Source of the DNA: Planctomycetota bacterium
GTDB taxonomy: Bacteria > Planctomycetota > UBA1135 > UBA2386
Reading direction: 5' to 3'
Length of the DNA stretch: 64,000 nucleotides
Assembly (NCBI GenBank): GCA_016716265.1
Contig: JADJWQ010000006.1
Coordinates: forward strand, 1,949,501-2,013,500
The translations under genes and the position numbers were made by a program. Shown here piece by piece: positions 8,743 to 17,412 of the stretch (the first letter of the stretch is position 1; every line of letters starts with the position of its first letter). Below the pieces are notes generated by a model, which was given only the letters and a program-made list of their open reading frames with translations, had not been told where the DNA came from and ran no database searches.

Positions 8743-10335
8743 TTGGCTGCACCGGCGTCAGGTTCGTCGCCGAGCGGCCCGCGCGACGCCGGACGGCGGC
8801 GTCGCGGTCGGCGGTTCGGCGCACTCGGGCTCGGCCTCGCGCTCGCGCTGCTCGCGTTCGAGGTGTGCCTGCAGGTCGTCGCGCTCGTCAACTGGGCGAC
8901 GGCAGGCCGCGAGTCGGTCGCCAGCGGGGACCGCCGCACGATCCTGTGTGTCGGGGACTCGTTCACGTTCGGACTCGGCGCGGAGCAGCCCGAGCTGAAC
9001 GCCTATCCGGCGCACCTCCAGCGGCTGCTCGACGACCGCGCGCCCGATACGTGGCACGTCGTCAACGGGGGCTTCCCGGGCCGCTCGTCCCGCGACGTGT
9101 TGCTGGAGCTGAACCGACAACTCGAGCGCTTCCGTCCGGCGCTCGTCGTCACCTTGGTCGGCTACAACGACCGCTGGAAGACCCCGGATGCGCTGGACTA
9201 CCGGGAGGTCGTCGCGGCCGAGGGCGGTTTCGAGTTCCGCTGGCGTACCTGGGAGCTGCTGCGGCGCGCGTGGCGGGAGCTGGTGGTCGGCGCGCCGGGC
9301 GAGCGATTCGGCGACTTCACCGGCAGTTGGGATTGCGGCGGGATGCCGCTGCAGATCGAGGAGAGCCGGCTGAGCCTGAACGGCGTCGACTACCGCTGGA
9401 CCGACGGCGAGCGGCCCGGAGCGGTCGTGCTGACCCGCGACGCCGAGCGCCTGGTATTCCGATTCCGGCGGGGCCCGACCGGCGCCTTGCTGATGGCGCC
9501 CGCCGGCGGGCAGAACGCGCAGGAGCTCGCGTTCCAGCCCGCAGCTCCCGACGCTGGAGCATTGCCGCTCGACAGCTCACCCGAGTATCGGAGCGCCTTC
9601 GAACGCGGCCTGCGCGCCGCCCCCGACCCGGACTGGATCCGCGCGACGTGCGCGCGGCTCACGGACGCACCCGCGGAGTCGACGCTGTGGTGGGAGCTGG
9701 CCGGGCGCGCCGCGACCGGCGCCGAGCGCGAGCTGGTCCTCGCAACGGTCGACGCGGCGCTCGCGAAGGTCCCCCCGGCGTCGAACTGGCGGGCCGGGCT
9801 GTTCAGGATGCGCGGCATGCTGATCGCGGATGCCGATCCGGACGCCGCGCTCGATGCGATGCTGCAGGCTGCGGCGGTCGATGGTCATTGGGGCAGCGTC
9901 GCAGCGTGGACGACGCGCGACCCGCTCGTGTTCACCGCCGCGCGGCTCGCGGAGTCCGCCCGACGCACCGGCCTGACGGACGACCAGCGCACCACCGTCG
10001 AGAAGCTGTTCGCACGGTCGCGGCGCCGCAGCGAGGTCGCCGAGATCCTCACGCACCATCTGGAGCTGATGCAGCGGCTGTGCAGCGAACGCGGCGCGGC
10101 GCTCGTGCTCGTGACCTATCCGGATCCCGAGTTCGCCGCCGACCCGGTCCAGGTCGCGATCCGCGAATCGGCCGCGAAGCTCGAGGTCGGATTGTGCGAC
10201 AGCGAACGGCATTTCCGCGCACTGCTGTCGACCGGAACCCGCTCGCGCTGGTTCGCCGCCGACGGTCACTGCAACGACGCCGGCTACGGCGAGCTGGCCG
10301 GCACGATCGCTGACGCGGTCCTCGCGCCGCGCTGA
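8743..10335 (+). CDS. Membrane-anchored SGNH/GDSL-hydrolase-like protein (paralogue 2)
   Basis: About 530 residues and similar over its length to the protein of 1780-3351: basic N-terminus, one membrane helix (about 25-52), block I ILCVGDSFTFG (Ser73), NGGFPGRSSRDVLLELN, and block III as GYND (140-143). The end reads DGHCNDAGYGELAGTI. Here an Asp lies two residues before the conserved His rather than three, again an atypical dyad. The middle 300 residues are divergent and unassigned. No ATG or GTG precedes the helix, so the TTG at 8743, five bases after the stop of the methyltransferase gene, is taken as start; its ribosome-binding site is weak. The two genes probably form an operon. Confidence 0.75.
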   Translation: MAAPASGSSPSGPRDAGRRRRGRRFGALGLGLALALLAFEVCLQVVALVNWATAGRESVASGDRRTILCVGDSFTFGLGAEQPELNAYPAHLQRLLDDRAPDTWHVVNGGFPGRSSRDVLLELNRQLERFRPALVVTLVGYNDRWKTPDALDYREVVAAEGGFEFRWRTWELLRRAWRELVVGAPGERFGDFTGSWDCGGMPLQIEESRLSLNGVDYRWTDGERPGAVVLTRDAERLVFRFRRGPTGALLMAPAGGQNAQELAFQPAAPDAGALPLDSSPEYRSAFERGLRAAPDPDWIRATCARLTDAPAESTLWWELAGRAATGAERELVLATVDAALAKVPPASNWRAGLFRMRGMLIADADPDAALDAMLQAAAVDGHWGSVAAWTTRDPLVFTAARLAESARRTGLTDDQRTTVEKLFARSRRRSEVAEILTHHLELMQRLCSERGAALVLVTYPDPEFAADPVQVAIRESAAKLEVGLCDSERHFRALLSTGTRSRWFAADGHCNDAGYGELAGTIADAVLAPR

Positions 10336-10374
10336 TCGATCGGCCGTCGTGCAGCAGTTCGGCGCGCGGGTATG

Positions 10375-12030
10375 TCAGCCGCCGCGCGCCTTCATCAGCT
10401 CCGCACCGACCTCCTGGTAGAACGCCCGGTGGTGCTCGCGGTAGTCCGCGTCGAAGGGCTCCCCGCGCAGCTCGCGGCGCCGCTGTTCCAGGTAGCTCGC
10501 TATGCCGTCCCGACAGCGCTGGATCAGCCAGCGAAGCTCGCCACCTTGCGTGTGCTCCGCGCCCGGCTCGACGGGCCCGAGGGCGGTCAGCATCGTATCG
10601 GCCCTGGCGACGAACGCCTCGTACTGATGCATCATGAACAGCAGCGTCAGCACGTGCATCTGCACCGGAGCGTCGCGGTCTTCGCGATAGCCGTCGTCGG
10701 CACGCCGGAACTCCGCCACGGCCGGTGCGCTCCCGACCAGGCCCGCTGCGACGATCGCATCGTAGGCGCCCTTCGCGACCACCAGGTTGCCGCGCCGTGT
10801 CGGATGGACGTAATCGAGGAACAGCTCGAAGCCGGGCGCAGCACCGTCCGCGGCAGCGTGCATCAGCGCGTCGGCGTCGAGCAGTGTGCAATTCGCATTG
10901 CGAGTCGCGATGCGTCGCACGGCGTCGTTGATCGGGGACGGAGCACGGAACGGCGTCTGATCGAGATCGCGAGCCAGCGAGTAGGCGGCGCGAGCCGCGT
11001 CCCGGTCGCCCGCGCGTTCGAATGCGCGGGCCAGCTCGAAGCGCGTCTCGGCGTGCTCCGGATCGATGGTCGCGGCACGCTGCAGCGCCTCGACCGCCGC
11101 GCGGGGATCGTCCTGGAGCAGCGCGCGACAGCCGTCGTCGAACGCGGCGCGCCAGAGCTCCAACCGCTCGCCGTCGATGCCGTGGGTCGACACGTTCGGC
11201 CACCAGTCGCGCAGGTTCACCGGCACGGTCAGCAACAGGACCGGCACACCGCGGCGTCCCGCCTCGGCGACGAGCGCATCGATCGTGAACTCGTAGTGCT
11301 CCAGCACCTCCGCATACTGCTCGGGATCCGCGCGGAGCTGGAGCGGCACGCGCAGGAGCTGCGACGACACGAACACCTGCGTGTCCTCGCGGGCGGTACC
11401 GCTCAGGGAATCGACGACGGCCGCCTGCAGCAGCGCGAACAGGCGCGAGTTACGAGCGAGCGCGCGATTGACGTCGCGCAGCCACGACCGCGGCACGTAG
11501 CGCCGCGTCTCGACGAACTCGTTGTTGCCGCTCCAGACCACCAGCAGGTCCGGGTCGTAGCGGATCACATCGTCGAAGATCCCCCGCACGCGGTAGCTCG
11601 CGTACGCGTGGGCGCTGACGTTGAGGATCTCGATCGGCCGGTCGGGGAACGCGGTCCGGAGCGCGTCCTGCAGGTAGGTGCTGTAGCTCTGCGCGATGCC
11701 GTGCGGCCACCCGGCGCTCGCCGAGCCGCCGAGGCAGAACACGCGGAAGCCCCCGGCCGGCTTCCGCACCGGGAAGGTCAGGTTGTTGTCGGCGTAGGCC
11801 TCGGGGTGGACGACGCGGTAGCAGCGGACGCCGTCGACCGTCGCCTCGCCGAACACCGACGTGCGGTTCCGCAGCTGCAGGAACGGGTCGTCGTCCGCCG
11901 GAGCCGGGACCAGGACGCGCACGCCGAGCTCCGCGACGAGCAGGAGCACCAGCGGCGACAGCAGCAGGATCGCGCGGAACAACGCCCGCCGGCCGGAGCT
12001 CGGGCGGTGCGCGGACGACGGAGGCGGCAT
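10375..12030 (-). CDS. SGNH-fold membrane protein with TPR-like insert (paralogue 3)
   Basis: A 551-residue protein: membrane helix at about 17-42, then an SGNH-type domain in which block I is CLGGSAS (Ser103 with Gly in place of Asp), block III is SGNNEF (168-172) and block V is DYVHPTRRGN (Asp406, His409). The Ser, Asn, Asp and His catalytic set is therefore present. Residues about 295-355 form helical repeats like TPRs (ALQRAATIDPEHAETRFELARAFERAG). This arrangement is common in planctomycete genomes as an uncharacterised exported esterase-like family. The ATG at 12030 is preferred to a GTG at 12051 because the helix follows at a normal distance. It is convergent with paralogue 2. Confidence 0.78.
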   Translation of the reverse strand: MPPPSSAHRPSSGRRALFRAILLLSPLVLLLVAELGVRVLVPAPADDDPFLQLRNRTSVFGEATVDGVRCYRVVHPEAYADNNLTFPVRKPAGGFRVFCLGGSASAGWPHGIAQSYSTYLQDALRTAFPDRPIEILNVSAHAYASYRVRGIFDDVIRYDPDLLVVWSGNNEFVETRRYVPRSWLRDVNRALARNSRLFALLQAAVVDSLSGTAREDTQVFVSSQLLRVPLQLRADPEQYAEVLEHYEFTIDALVAEAGRRGVPVLLLTVPVNLRDWWPNVSTHGIDGERLELWRAAFDDGCRALLQDDPRAAVEALQRAATIDPEHAETRFELARAFERAGDRDAARAAYSLARDLDQTPFRAPSPINDAVRRIATRNANCTLLDADALMHAAADGAAPGFELFLDYVHPTRRGNLVVAKGAYDAIVAAGLVGSAPAVAEFRRADDGYREDRDAPVQMHVLTLLFMMHQYEAFVARADTMLTALGPVEPGAEHTQGGELRWLIQRCRDGIASYLEQRRRELRGEPFDADYREHHRAFYQEVGAELMKARGG

Positions 12031-12090
12031 TGGGGAAGTGTAGCCAGCCACGCGCAGGGACCGCTCGCCAGGCGGCTGGGTCGAGGGCGA

Positions 12091-12591
12091 TCAGTTGAGA
12101 GCCGCGGCGTCGGACTCGCCGAAGCTCCGGCGACCGGCGGCTGGCAGGCCGTGACGCGGAACCTGCAGCTCCGGGTCGTCGACGGCTGCAGCGATGCCGA
12201 GCAGGCGCTGGTCGGACGCACCGAGCTCGCCGAACAGTCGGAGGAACTCCCGCTGGTTGCCCCGCGCGAACCGGATCAGCCGGTCGACCAGCCCGGCGGG
12301 GTCGTCGGACTGCAGGATGCCGAGGTCGCACAGCCCGCGCAGGCGCGCTTCGAGCTGCGGGACCACCGCATCCGCGACGCCCGGCTCGAGACGATCGTCG
12401 TCGAGCCAGAAGTCGGCGCGCAACCCGAAGAAGCGGACCAGCGAGCGCAAGTGCGGCAGCGTGACCGCCGACCGACCCTTGCAGATGTCGGTCGCGGTCT
12501 GCGGCGAGATGCCCAGCGCGCGAGCGAGGTCGCGCTTGAGAAGCCCCCTCTGCGCCAGCACGACGTTGATCTTCTCGGCGATCGTGACCAT
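12091..12591 (-). CDS. XRE-family helix-turn-helix regulator
   Basis: A 166-residue protein. Residues about 4-60 form an HTH of the HigA/XRE type (IAEKINVVLAQRGLLKRDLA, then ALGISPQTATDICKGRS as the helix-turn-helix). The rest is helical, of unknown function and possibly for dimerisation or ligand binding. The ATG at 12591 leaves 29 bases to the divergent lipoprotein gene at 12621, so the protein could control that shared promoter region. No toxin gene of a HigB type is adjacent, which argues against an antitoxin role. Confidence 0.75.
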   Translation of the reverse strand: MVTIAEKINVVLAQRGLLKRDLARALGISPQTATDICKGRSAVTLPHLRSLVRFFGLRADFWLDDDRLEPGVADAVVPQLEARLRGLCDLGILQSDDPAGLVDRLIRFARGNQREFLRLFGELGASDQRLLGIAAAVDDPELQVPRHGLPAAGRRSFGESDAAALN

Positions 12592-12620
12592 CGTGTGGCC
12601 GGAAGCATACCGGACGGACC

Positions 12621-13475
12621 GTGGCGTTGAAGCATCCGAAGTCAGTCCACGCAGCACGGCACGTCGCGCTGCGGATCCTGGCGGCGGCGATGGCCGCGGT
12701 GGGATCGGGCTGCGTCACCGAGAGCCCGGTCGGCAGCCGCTGGCCGGGCGACGGCTTCGCGATCGACGCCCGCGTGGTCGCGTTCCCGGACGGCGAGGCC
12801 GTGCCCCTGCAGAGCTTCCTGGCCTGGGAGGACGGGCTCGCCGTGTATCGCGAGGCGCCCCGCGTGCTGCCGGGCAGCGCGCCGCCGATCCCGGTCTACT
12901 CGACGGTCTGCGTCTACGAGCTGCGCCCGGAGTCCATCCGCATGCTCGCGCGGCTGCTCGCGCGCGCCGAGCTGTTCGGGACCACGAGCTCGTTCCGGGC
13001 GGACGGCGAGACGACCGACGTCGAGGTCGAGGTGCGCTGGAGTCTGCGCAGCGAGCAGGGCCAGATCACGACGCGCTCGACCGAGACCGGACGCATCGAG
13101 CGCGTCGCGCACGTCATCAACGCGTTCCTGCCGGCTGGCCGCACGCTGCGCTGGCCGGGCGGCGATCTCCCCGGCCAACCCGAGCCCCGCCGCATCGAGG
13201 GCGTTCCGGAACCGGTCGACGACCTCGCCGGGTCGCTCGCGTGCCACCTGGAGCTGGTGCGGCCGGACCGCGGTCGCACGAATCTGGGGCTGCTGCTGGA
13301 CCTGTTCGGCATCGCGGTCGCCGCGGGTGATGCGGACGACGCGCGCGACGCGCTCCGCGCGATCACGGCCGCCGTGACCACCGCCGCGGGCGATGCCGCC
13401 GGGGATCCCCAGGCGTTGGACGCGTGGCTCGCACGGCTCGCGGCGCTCGTGCCCGGGCCGCCAGCCGACGTCTGA
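12621..13475 (+). CDS. Putative lipoprotein of unknown function
   Basis: A 284-residue protein. The N-terminus has a basic stretch, a hydrophobic segment and the lipobox VGSGC at about residues 27-31, so the mature protein is probably a lipid-anchored envelope protein. The rest shows no motif I recognise; it is mixed alpha/beta with a helical, Ala/Asp-rich C-terminus. The start is a GTG at 12621, supported by the signal sequence that follows. It is divergent from the XRE regulator and is followed 37 bases later by another lipoprotein gene. Confidence 0.65.
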   Translation: MALKHPKSVHAARHVALRILAAAMAAVGSGCVTESPVGSRWPGDGFAIDARVVAFPDGEAVPLQSFLAWEDGLAVYREAPRVLPGSAPPIPVYSTVCVYELRPESIRMLARLLARAELFGTTSSFRADGETTDVEVEVRWSLRSEQGQITTRSTETGRIERVAHVINAFLPAGRTLRWPGGDLPGQPEPRRIEGVPEPVDDLAGSLACHLELVRPDRGRTNLGLLLDLFGIAVAAGDADDARDALRAITAAVTTAAGDAAGDPQALDAWLARLAALVPGPPADV

Positions 13476-13512
13476 CGGAACCTCCCACTCCAGGTTGCGC
13501 GACCCGGGCCGG

Positions 13513-14664
13513 ATGCCTATCCCTGCGCTCGTGATCACTCACCGCATTCTCGTTCCCGCCCTCGGTGGACTGTTGTTGGCCGCCTGCTCGGGCACCGCGA
13601 CGACCGGAACCGACGCCCCCCGAGCGCAGGGTCCCGACGAAGCGACCACCCCGACCGGACTGCTCGAGATCACGGCCGGCAGACCGGTCGAGTCGCTGCC
13701 CGGTGAGAAGCGGCTGCGGAACGTGCGGCAGTTGACGTTCGGCGGCGAGAACGCGGAGGCGTATTGGTCGTTCGACGGCACGAAGCTCGTCTACCAGCAT
13801 CGCAACCCGCCCGAGGTGCCCGCGGACCAGATCTACGTGCTCGATCTCCGTACGGGCGAGCAACGGCTGATCAGCACGGGCAAGGGCCGCACGACCTGCT
13901 CCTACTTCCTGCGCGGCGACCAGCAGATCGTGTTCGCGTCGACGCACCTCGCCGCGGACGAGCCGCCACCCGCGGTCAGCGTGATCAACGGGCGCTACGT
14001 GTGGCCGATCTTCGACACCTACGAGATCTTCCGCATCAACATCGACGGCACCGGGCTCACGCGGCTGACGAACTCGCCGGGCTACGATGCGGAGGCGACC
14101 GTCTGTCCGGTCACCGGCCGCATCGTGTTCACGTCGATGCGCGATGACGATCTCGAGCTCTACTCGATGGAGCCGGACGGCAGCGACGTGAAGCGGCTGA
14201 CGGATCGCTACGGCTACGACGGCGGTGCGTTCTACAGCCCGGACGGCACCAAGATCGTGCAGAGGTCGAGCTTCCTGGCGAGCGACGAGGAGCGGAAGGC
14301 CTACCACGATCTGCTCGCGCAGGGCTACGTGATGCCGACGCGGATGGAGATCACCGTGCTCCCGCGGGACGGCGGTGAGGTCCGCAAGGTCACCGACAAC
14401 GGCAAGGCAAACTTCGCGCCGTTCTGGCACCCGGACAATCGGCACCTCGTGTTCGCGTCGAACATGGACTCGGCCGACGGCCGCGACTTCGACATCTACA
14501 TGATCCGCGAGGACGGCGAGGAGCTCGAGCACGTCACGCGCAACCCCACCTTCGACGGCTTCCCGATGTTCTCTCCCGACGGCCGCCACCTGGTCTTCGC
14601 CAGCAACCGGTTCGGCGCGTCCCGCGGCGAAACCAACATCTTCGTCGCCGAGTGGGTCGACTGA
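13513..14664 (+). CDS. Lipoprotein with TolB-like (PD40/WD40-like) beta-propeller
   Basis: A 383-residue protein. The lipobox is LLLAAC (about residue 26). Four or more PD40 blades follow, recognised by repeated F(S/Y)PDGTK- and H-P-D-like motifs: WSFDGTKLVYQ, CPVTGRIVFTSMR, YSPDGTKIVQRSS, WHPDNRHLVFASN, FSPDGRHLVFASNR. TolB-type propellers bind protein partners or peptides in the envelope; the partner is unknown. The TGA stop lies inside the left 37-bp inverted repeat of the transposase element, so the last codons are set by that boundary. A start at the GTG of 13531 would also give a lipoprotein signal. Confidence 0.82.
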   Translation: MPIPALVITHRILVPALGGLLLAACSGTATTGTDAPRAQGPDEATTPTGLLEITAGRPVESLPGEKRLRNVRQLTFGGENAEAYWSFDGTKLVYQHRNPPEVPADQIYVLDLRTGEQRLISTGKGRTTCSYFLRGDQQIVFASTHLAADEPPPAVSVINGRYVWPIFDTYEIFRINIDGTGLTRLTNSPGYDAEATVCPVTGRIVFTSMRDDDLELYSMEPDGSDVKRLTDRYGYDGGAFYSPDGTKIVQRSSFLASDEERKAYHDLLAQGYVMPTRMEITVLPRDGGEVRKVTDNGKANFAPFWHPDNRHLVFASNMDSADGRDFDIYMIREDGEELEHVTRNPTFDGFPMFSPDGRHLVFASNRFGASRGETNIFVAEWVD

Positions 14665-14670
14665 CTTCCG

Positions 14671-14692
14671 ATCGGTACCGCGTACGATTTTT
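14671..14692 (+). terminator. Hairpin plus T-run in left arm of RAYT element
   Basis: Stem ATCG(G)TAC / GTACGAT with a CGC loop, followed by TTTTT, seven bases after the stop codon of the propeller lipoprotein. This has the layout of an intrinsic terminator for that gene and is rare in such GC-rich DNA. One bulged G interrupts the stem. Confidence 0.5.
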
Positions 14693-14695
14693 ACA

Positions 14696-15715
14696 TCAGG
14701 GCGCCGCGGCCGGACGCCACGACCCGCGGTACTCGATGCGCAGGGCTTCCGACAGCACTGCTCGGGCCAGGCCGGCGAAGCGGTCGTCGCGGGCGCACAG
14801 CTCGCGCGCCTTCCGGTAGCGGTCGCGGGCACCCCTCGGAGTGAGGCCCCCGAGCTCCCCGGCCGCCTGGAAGGTCAGACCGACCGCCTGACGCATCAGC
14901 AGGGCTGCGGCAAGGTCGAGGTGCGAGATCCCGCGGTCGGTCGTGCGTGACGCGTTCGGGTCGAGCACGTCGACCGCTGCGCAGGCGGCGCGCAGGGTGT
15001 CGGCCCGGATGACCGGAGCACCGGGTGCGCTGCCGTCCGCGAGCGCGGTCAGACGCCGGAACTCGTCGACGACGTCCGAGGACGCGAGATCGAAGAGCGA
15101 ATCCAGCAGCAGCGACGGCTGCGAGCTCTGCAGTTGGCGGTCGATCAGCTCGAGCGTCGCGCCGTCGAAGCCACGCGGGAACGCCTGCCGGTAGCGTGCG
15201 GGATCGTAGCGGTCGAGAGCGAACAGCCTGCACACCTCCGTCTCGACCCATTCTCGCGCGAGCCATGGCGGACCGGACTGCCGCACGTAGTGGTGCGCGC
15301 TGCAGAACGGGTAGAGGTGCGCCTCGCGCGTGAGTCCGGCGCGGATGACGTTGTCGTCGATATAGCCGATCAGCACGCGCAGGTAGCCGACGCTGTCGAT
15401 TCGCCGCGACCAGAATCGCCCGCCGACGAGCGGGCCTTCGCGCCCGCGCGTCGCATTGAAGTAGCGCACGTAGCGGAACTGCAGGCGGCGCAGCGCGCTC
15501 GACATCGCGCCAACCGGGCTCTCCACGACCAGGTGGAAGTGGTTGGTCAGGATGACGAACGCGATCAGCCGGAGCTCACCGCGATCGATCACCTCGATGA
15601 CGCACTCGAGGAACTCCTCGATGTCGCGGAGATTCTCGAACAGGGTGCGGCGCGCGACACCGCGATTGCCGATGTGGAGGCGCTCACCCGGACCGTCCAG
15701 TCGTGGTCTTCTCAC
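14696..15715 (-). CDS. REP-associated tyrosine transposase (RAYT, Y1/HUH family)
   Basis: A 339-residue protein. The N-terminal half is a Y1_Tnp domain with the HUH motif as LTNHFHLVVESP (His59, His61) and a late segment IGYIDDNVIRAGL, which corresponds to the family's YIHLNPVRAGLV with the presumed nucleophile Tyr118. Residues about 220-339 add a helical domain containing an HTH-like stretch (LTFQAAGELGGLTPRGARDRYRKA), making it longer than compact enterobacterial RAYTs. HUH enzymes nick and rejoin single-stranded DNA at REP hairpins. The GTG at 15715 is the only good start before the domain. The stop overlaps the left inverted repeat. It reads as intact, so it may be active. Confidence 0.85.
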   Translation of the reverse strand: MRRPRLDGPGERLHIGNRGVARRTLFENLRDIEEFLECVIEVIDRGELRLIAFVILTNHFHLVVESPVGAMSSALRRLQFRYVRYFNATRGREGPLVGGRFWSRRIDSVGYLRVLIGYIDDNVIRAGLTREAHLYPFCSAHHYVRQSGPPWLAREWVETEVCRLFALDRYDPARYRQAFPRGFDGATLELIDRQLQSSQPSLLLDSLFDLASSDVVDEFRRLTALADGSAPGAPVIRADTLRAACAAVDVLDPNASRTTDRGISHLDLAAALLMRQAVGLTFQAAGELGGLTPRGARDRYRKARELCARDDRFAGLARAVLSEALRIEYRGSWRPAAAP

Positions 15716-15759
15716 GCCCGTAGGGCAACCGGACGCACCGATCGGAGCAGCCGAGATGT

Positions 15760-15781
15760 AAAAATCGTACGCGGTACCGAT
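15760..15781 (-). terminator. Hairpin plus T-run in right arm of RAYT element
   Basis: Exact mirror of the structure at 14671-14692. On the minus strand it follows the TGA stop of the SDR gene at the same short distance, so it would end that transcript. Confidence 0.5.
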
Positions 15782-15787
15782 CGGAAG

Positions 15788-16621
15788 TCAGGACTGGACC
15801 TGGCCGCCGCAGATCGACCAGGATTGGGCGGTGACGCCGGAGGCGGCCGGGCTCGCGAGGTAGACGACGAGGGCGCCGATCTCGGCCGGCTCGAGGATGC
15901 GCTGCAACGGGACGGCGCCGAGCGCCTGGGCGCGGGCGTCTTCGTAGGTGGTGCCGAGGGCGTCGGCGAGATTGCGCATGCCGGAGCGCGCCATCTCGGT
16001 CTCGACCCAGCCCGGACAGATCGCATTGACGGTGATGCGGCGCGGCGCGACCTCGAGAGCCAGCGCCTTCGTGAAACCGACCAGACCGTGCTTGCTCGCG
16101 CAATAGGCGGTGTAGCCGGGCACGCCGAACTTGCCGAGCACCGAGCTGATGTTGATGATCCGTCCGCCGTCGGGCATCGCCCGCAGCGCCTCGCGACAGC
16201 AGAAGAACGTCCCGTCCAGATTGGTGCGGACGATGACGTCCCAGCGGTCTTCGCCAGGCGTCGAGCACGCGTTGGGACCGCCGAGCCCGGCGTTGTTCAC
16301 GAGTACGTCGATCCGCCCGCCGAGCTCACCGGCCAGCTCGGCCATGCCGGCCGCGACCTGACCGGCATCGGTCACGTCCATGCTCCGCGCGATCGCCGCG
16401 CCACGCTGCGCCTCCACCTGGGCGACCGTCTCGCGCAGCAGCTCCTCGCGCCGGCCGACGACCGCGACCGTCGCGCCGGCCGCCGCACACTGCAACGCGA
16501 TACCCCGACCGATCCCGGTGCCGCCGCCGGTCACGACGCAAGTGCGCCCCGCCAACGAGAACTGCGCCGCCGATGCCCCGTGCCGCGCCTCGCCCTGTGT
16601 CCCGCCCTGAGCTCCGCCCAT
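15788..16621 (-). CDS. Short-chain dehydrogenase/reductase (classical SDR)
   Basis: A 277-residue protein with all classical SDR marks: the NAD(P) site TGGGTGIG near residue 34, NNAG in VLVNNAGLGG, the catalytic Ser in INISSVLG and Tyr-x-x-x-Lys in YCASKHG. ICPGWVETEM is the usual PG motif. Length and C-terminus (YLASPAASGVTAQSWSICGG) fit 3-oxoacyl-ACP reductase- or sugar-dehydrogenase-like SDRs; the substrate cannot be told. The ATG at 16621 is chosen over a GTG at 16639. Its TGA is the last part of the right inverted repeat of the RAYT element. Confidence 0.9.
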   Translation of the reverse strand: MGGAQGGTQGEARHGASAAQFSLAGRTCVVTGGGTGIGRGIALQCAAAGATVAVVGRREELLRETVAQVEAQRGAAIARSMDVTDAGQVAAGMAELAGELGGRIDVLVNNAGLGGPNACSTPGEDRWDVIVRTNLDGTFFCCREALRAMPDGGRIINISSVLGKFGVPGYTAYCASKHGLVGFTKALALEVAPRRITVNAICPGWVETEMARSGMRNLADALGTTYEDARAQALGAVPLQRILEPAEIGALVVYLASPAASGVTAQSWSICGGQVQS

Positions 16622-16651
16622 TTTCGCTCTTCGCTCCACCGACTCGTCGAC

Positions 16652-17317
16652 TCACGCCATCGACACGACGGCCTTCACCAGCTTCTCGATCCCGGTCGAC
16701 ACGTCCGCGACGCGGGCGTCGTACATGTATGCCGGCGTCGACACGATACGGTTCGTCTCGTCGACGCAGATCCCGGTCACCGGCGCGTTCTCGTGGTGTG
16801 CCCCGGTCGCCTCGACTGCCTTCGCGGTGCCTGGGTCCTGGCCGATCGTCAACGTCGGCTGCACGTCGGTGCCGCGGAACGCGAGCGCGCAGACCGCCGG
16901 TGCGATGCAGATCACGCCGATCGGCTTGCGCTGCTCGTGCATCGCGCGCAGCAGCCGCTGCACGTCGGGATGCACCTCGCCATCCGCACCGGCGACGGCG
17001 AAGCTCGACAGGTTCTTCGCAGCGCCATAGCCGCCGGGCATGACGAGGCCGTCCAGCTCGTCCGGACGGACCTCCGCGATGTCGCGCACCTTGCCACGCG
17101 CGATGCGAGCCGCCTCCGCGAATACGTCACGCGTCTCGCCCTCGACCGGCGCCCCGCGCACGTGGTCGACGACGTGCATCTGCGGCTGCCTGGGTGCCAT
17201 GCACACGACCTGGCAGCCAGCGCGGTCGAGGTGCAACAGCGCGAGGACCGACTCGCTGATCTCGGCGCCGTCGAGATAGCCACAGCCGGACAGGATCACA
17301 CCGATCTTCTTGCTCAT
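16652..17317 (-). CDS. elbB: ElbB-type DJ-1/PfpI family glyoxalase-like protein
   Basis: A 221-residue protein matching the ElbB (isoprenoid biosynthesis protein/glyoxalase ElbB) subfamily of the DJ-1/PfpI fold. It starts KIGVILSGCGYLDGAEISES and has the family motifs DELDGLVMPGGYGAAKNLS and IGVICIAPAV, the latter carrying the nucleophile-elbow Cys137. E. coli ElbB is about the same size, has weak glyoxalase activity and was first noted for raising lycopene levels. The ATG at 17317 is preceded by an AGG-containing site (ACGAGGTCCGTCC). It lies 30 bases downstream of the SDR gene's start and reads into it, so the two may be co-transcribed. Confidence 0.88.
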   Translation of the reverse strand: MSKKIGVILSGCGYLDGAEISESVLALLHLDRAGCQVVCMAPRQPQMHVVDHVRGAPVEGETRDVFAEAARIARGKVRDIAEVRPDELDGLVMPGGYGAAKNLSSFAVAGADGEVHPDVQRLLRAMHEQRKPIGVICIAPAVCALAFRGTDVQPTLTIGQDPGTAKAVEATGAHHENAPVTGICVDETNRIVSTPAYMYDARVADVSTGIEKLVKAVVSMA

Positions 17318-17412
17318 GGACGGACCTCGTCGATTCGGCGATCTTCGGACATCCTCTCCCCCGCGCAAGCCTGCGATCACCCGACCGCGCCGGCTCCGCC
17401 GCCGACCAGCCG

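Larger units (their letters stand above)
14661..15791. mobile_element. RAYT element: Y1 transposase gene between 37-bp perfect inverted repeats
   Basis: Positions 14661-14697 and 15755-15791 are exact reverse complements over 37 bp. Each arm, read inward, starts CTGACTTCC, holds an imperfect hairpin (ATCGGTAC/GTACGAT) and then a T5 run. The single gene inside is a Y1 (HUH) transposase of the RAYT group. RAYT genes are known to be flanked by inverted REP palindromes, which is what these arms resemble. Both neighbouring genes end with a TGA supplied by the tips of the arms. Confidence 0.8.

Noticed and set aside
12091..12591. HigA-type antitoxin
   Set aside because: No toxin-sized partner gene lies beside it; the neighbours are a divergent lipoprotein gene and an SGNH gene.
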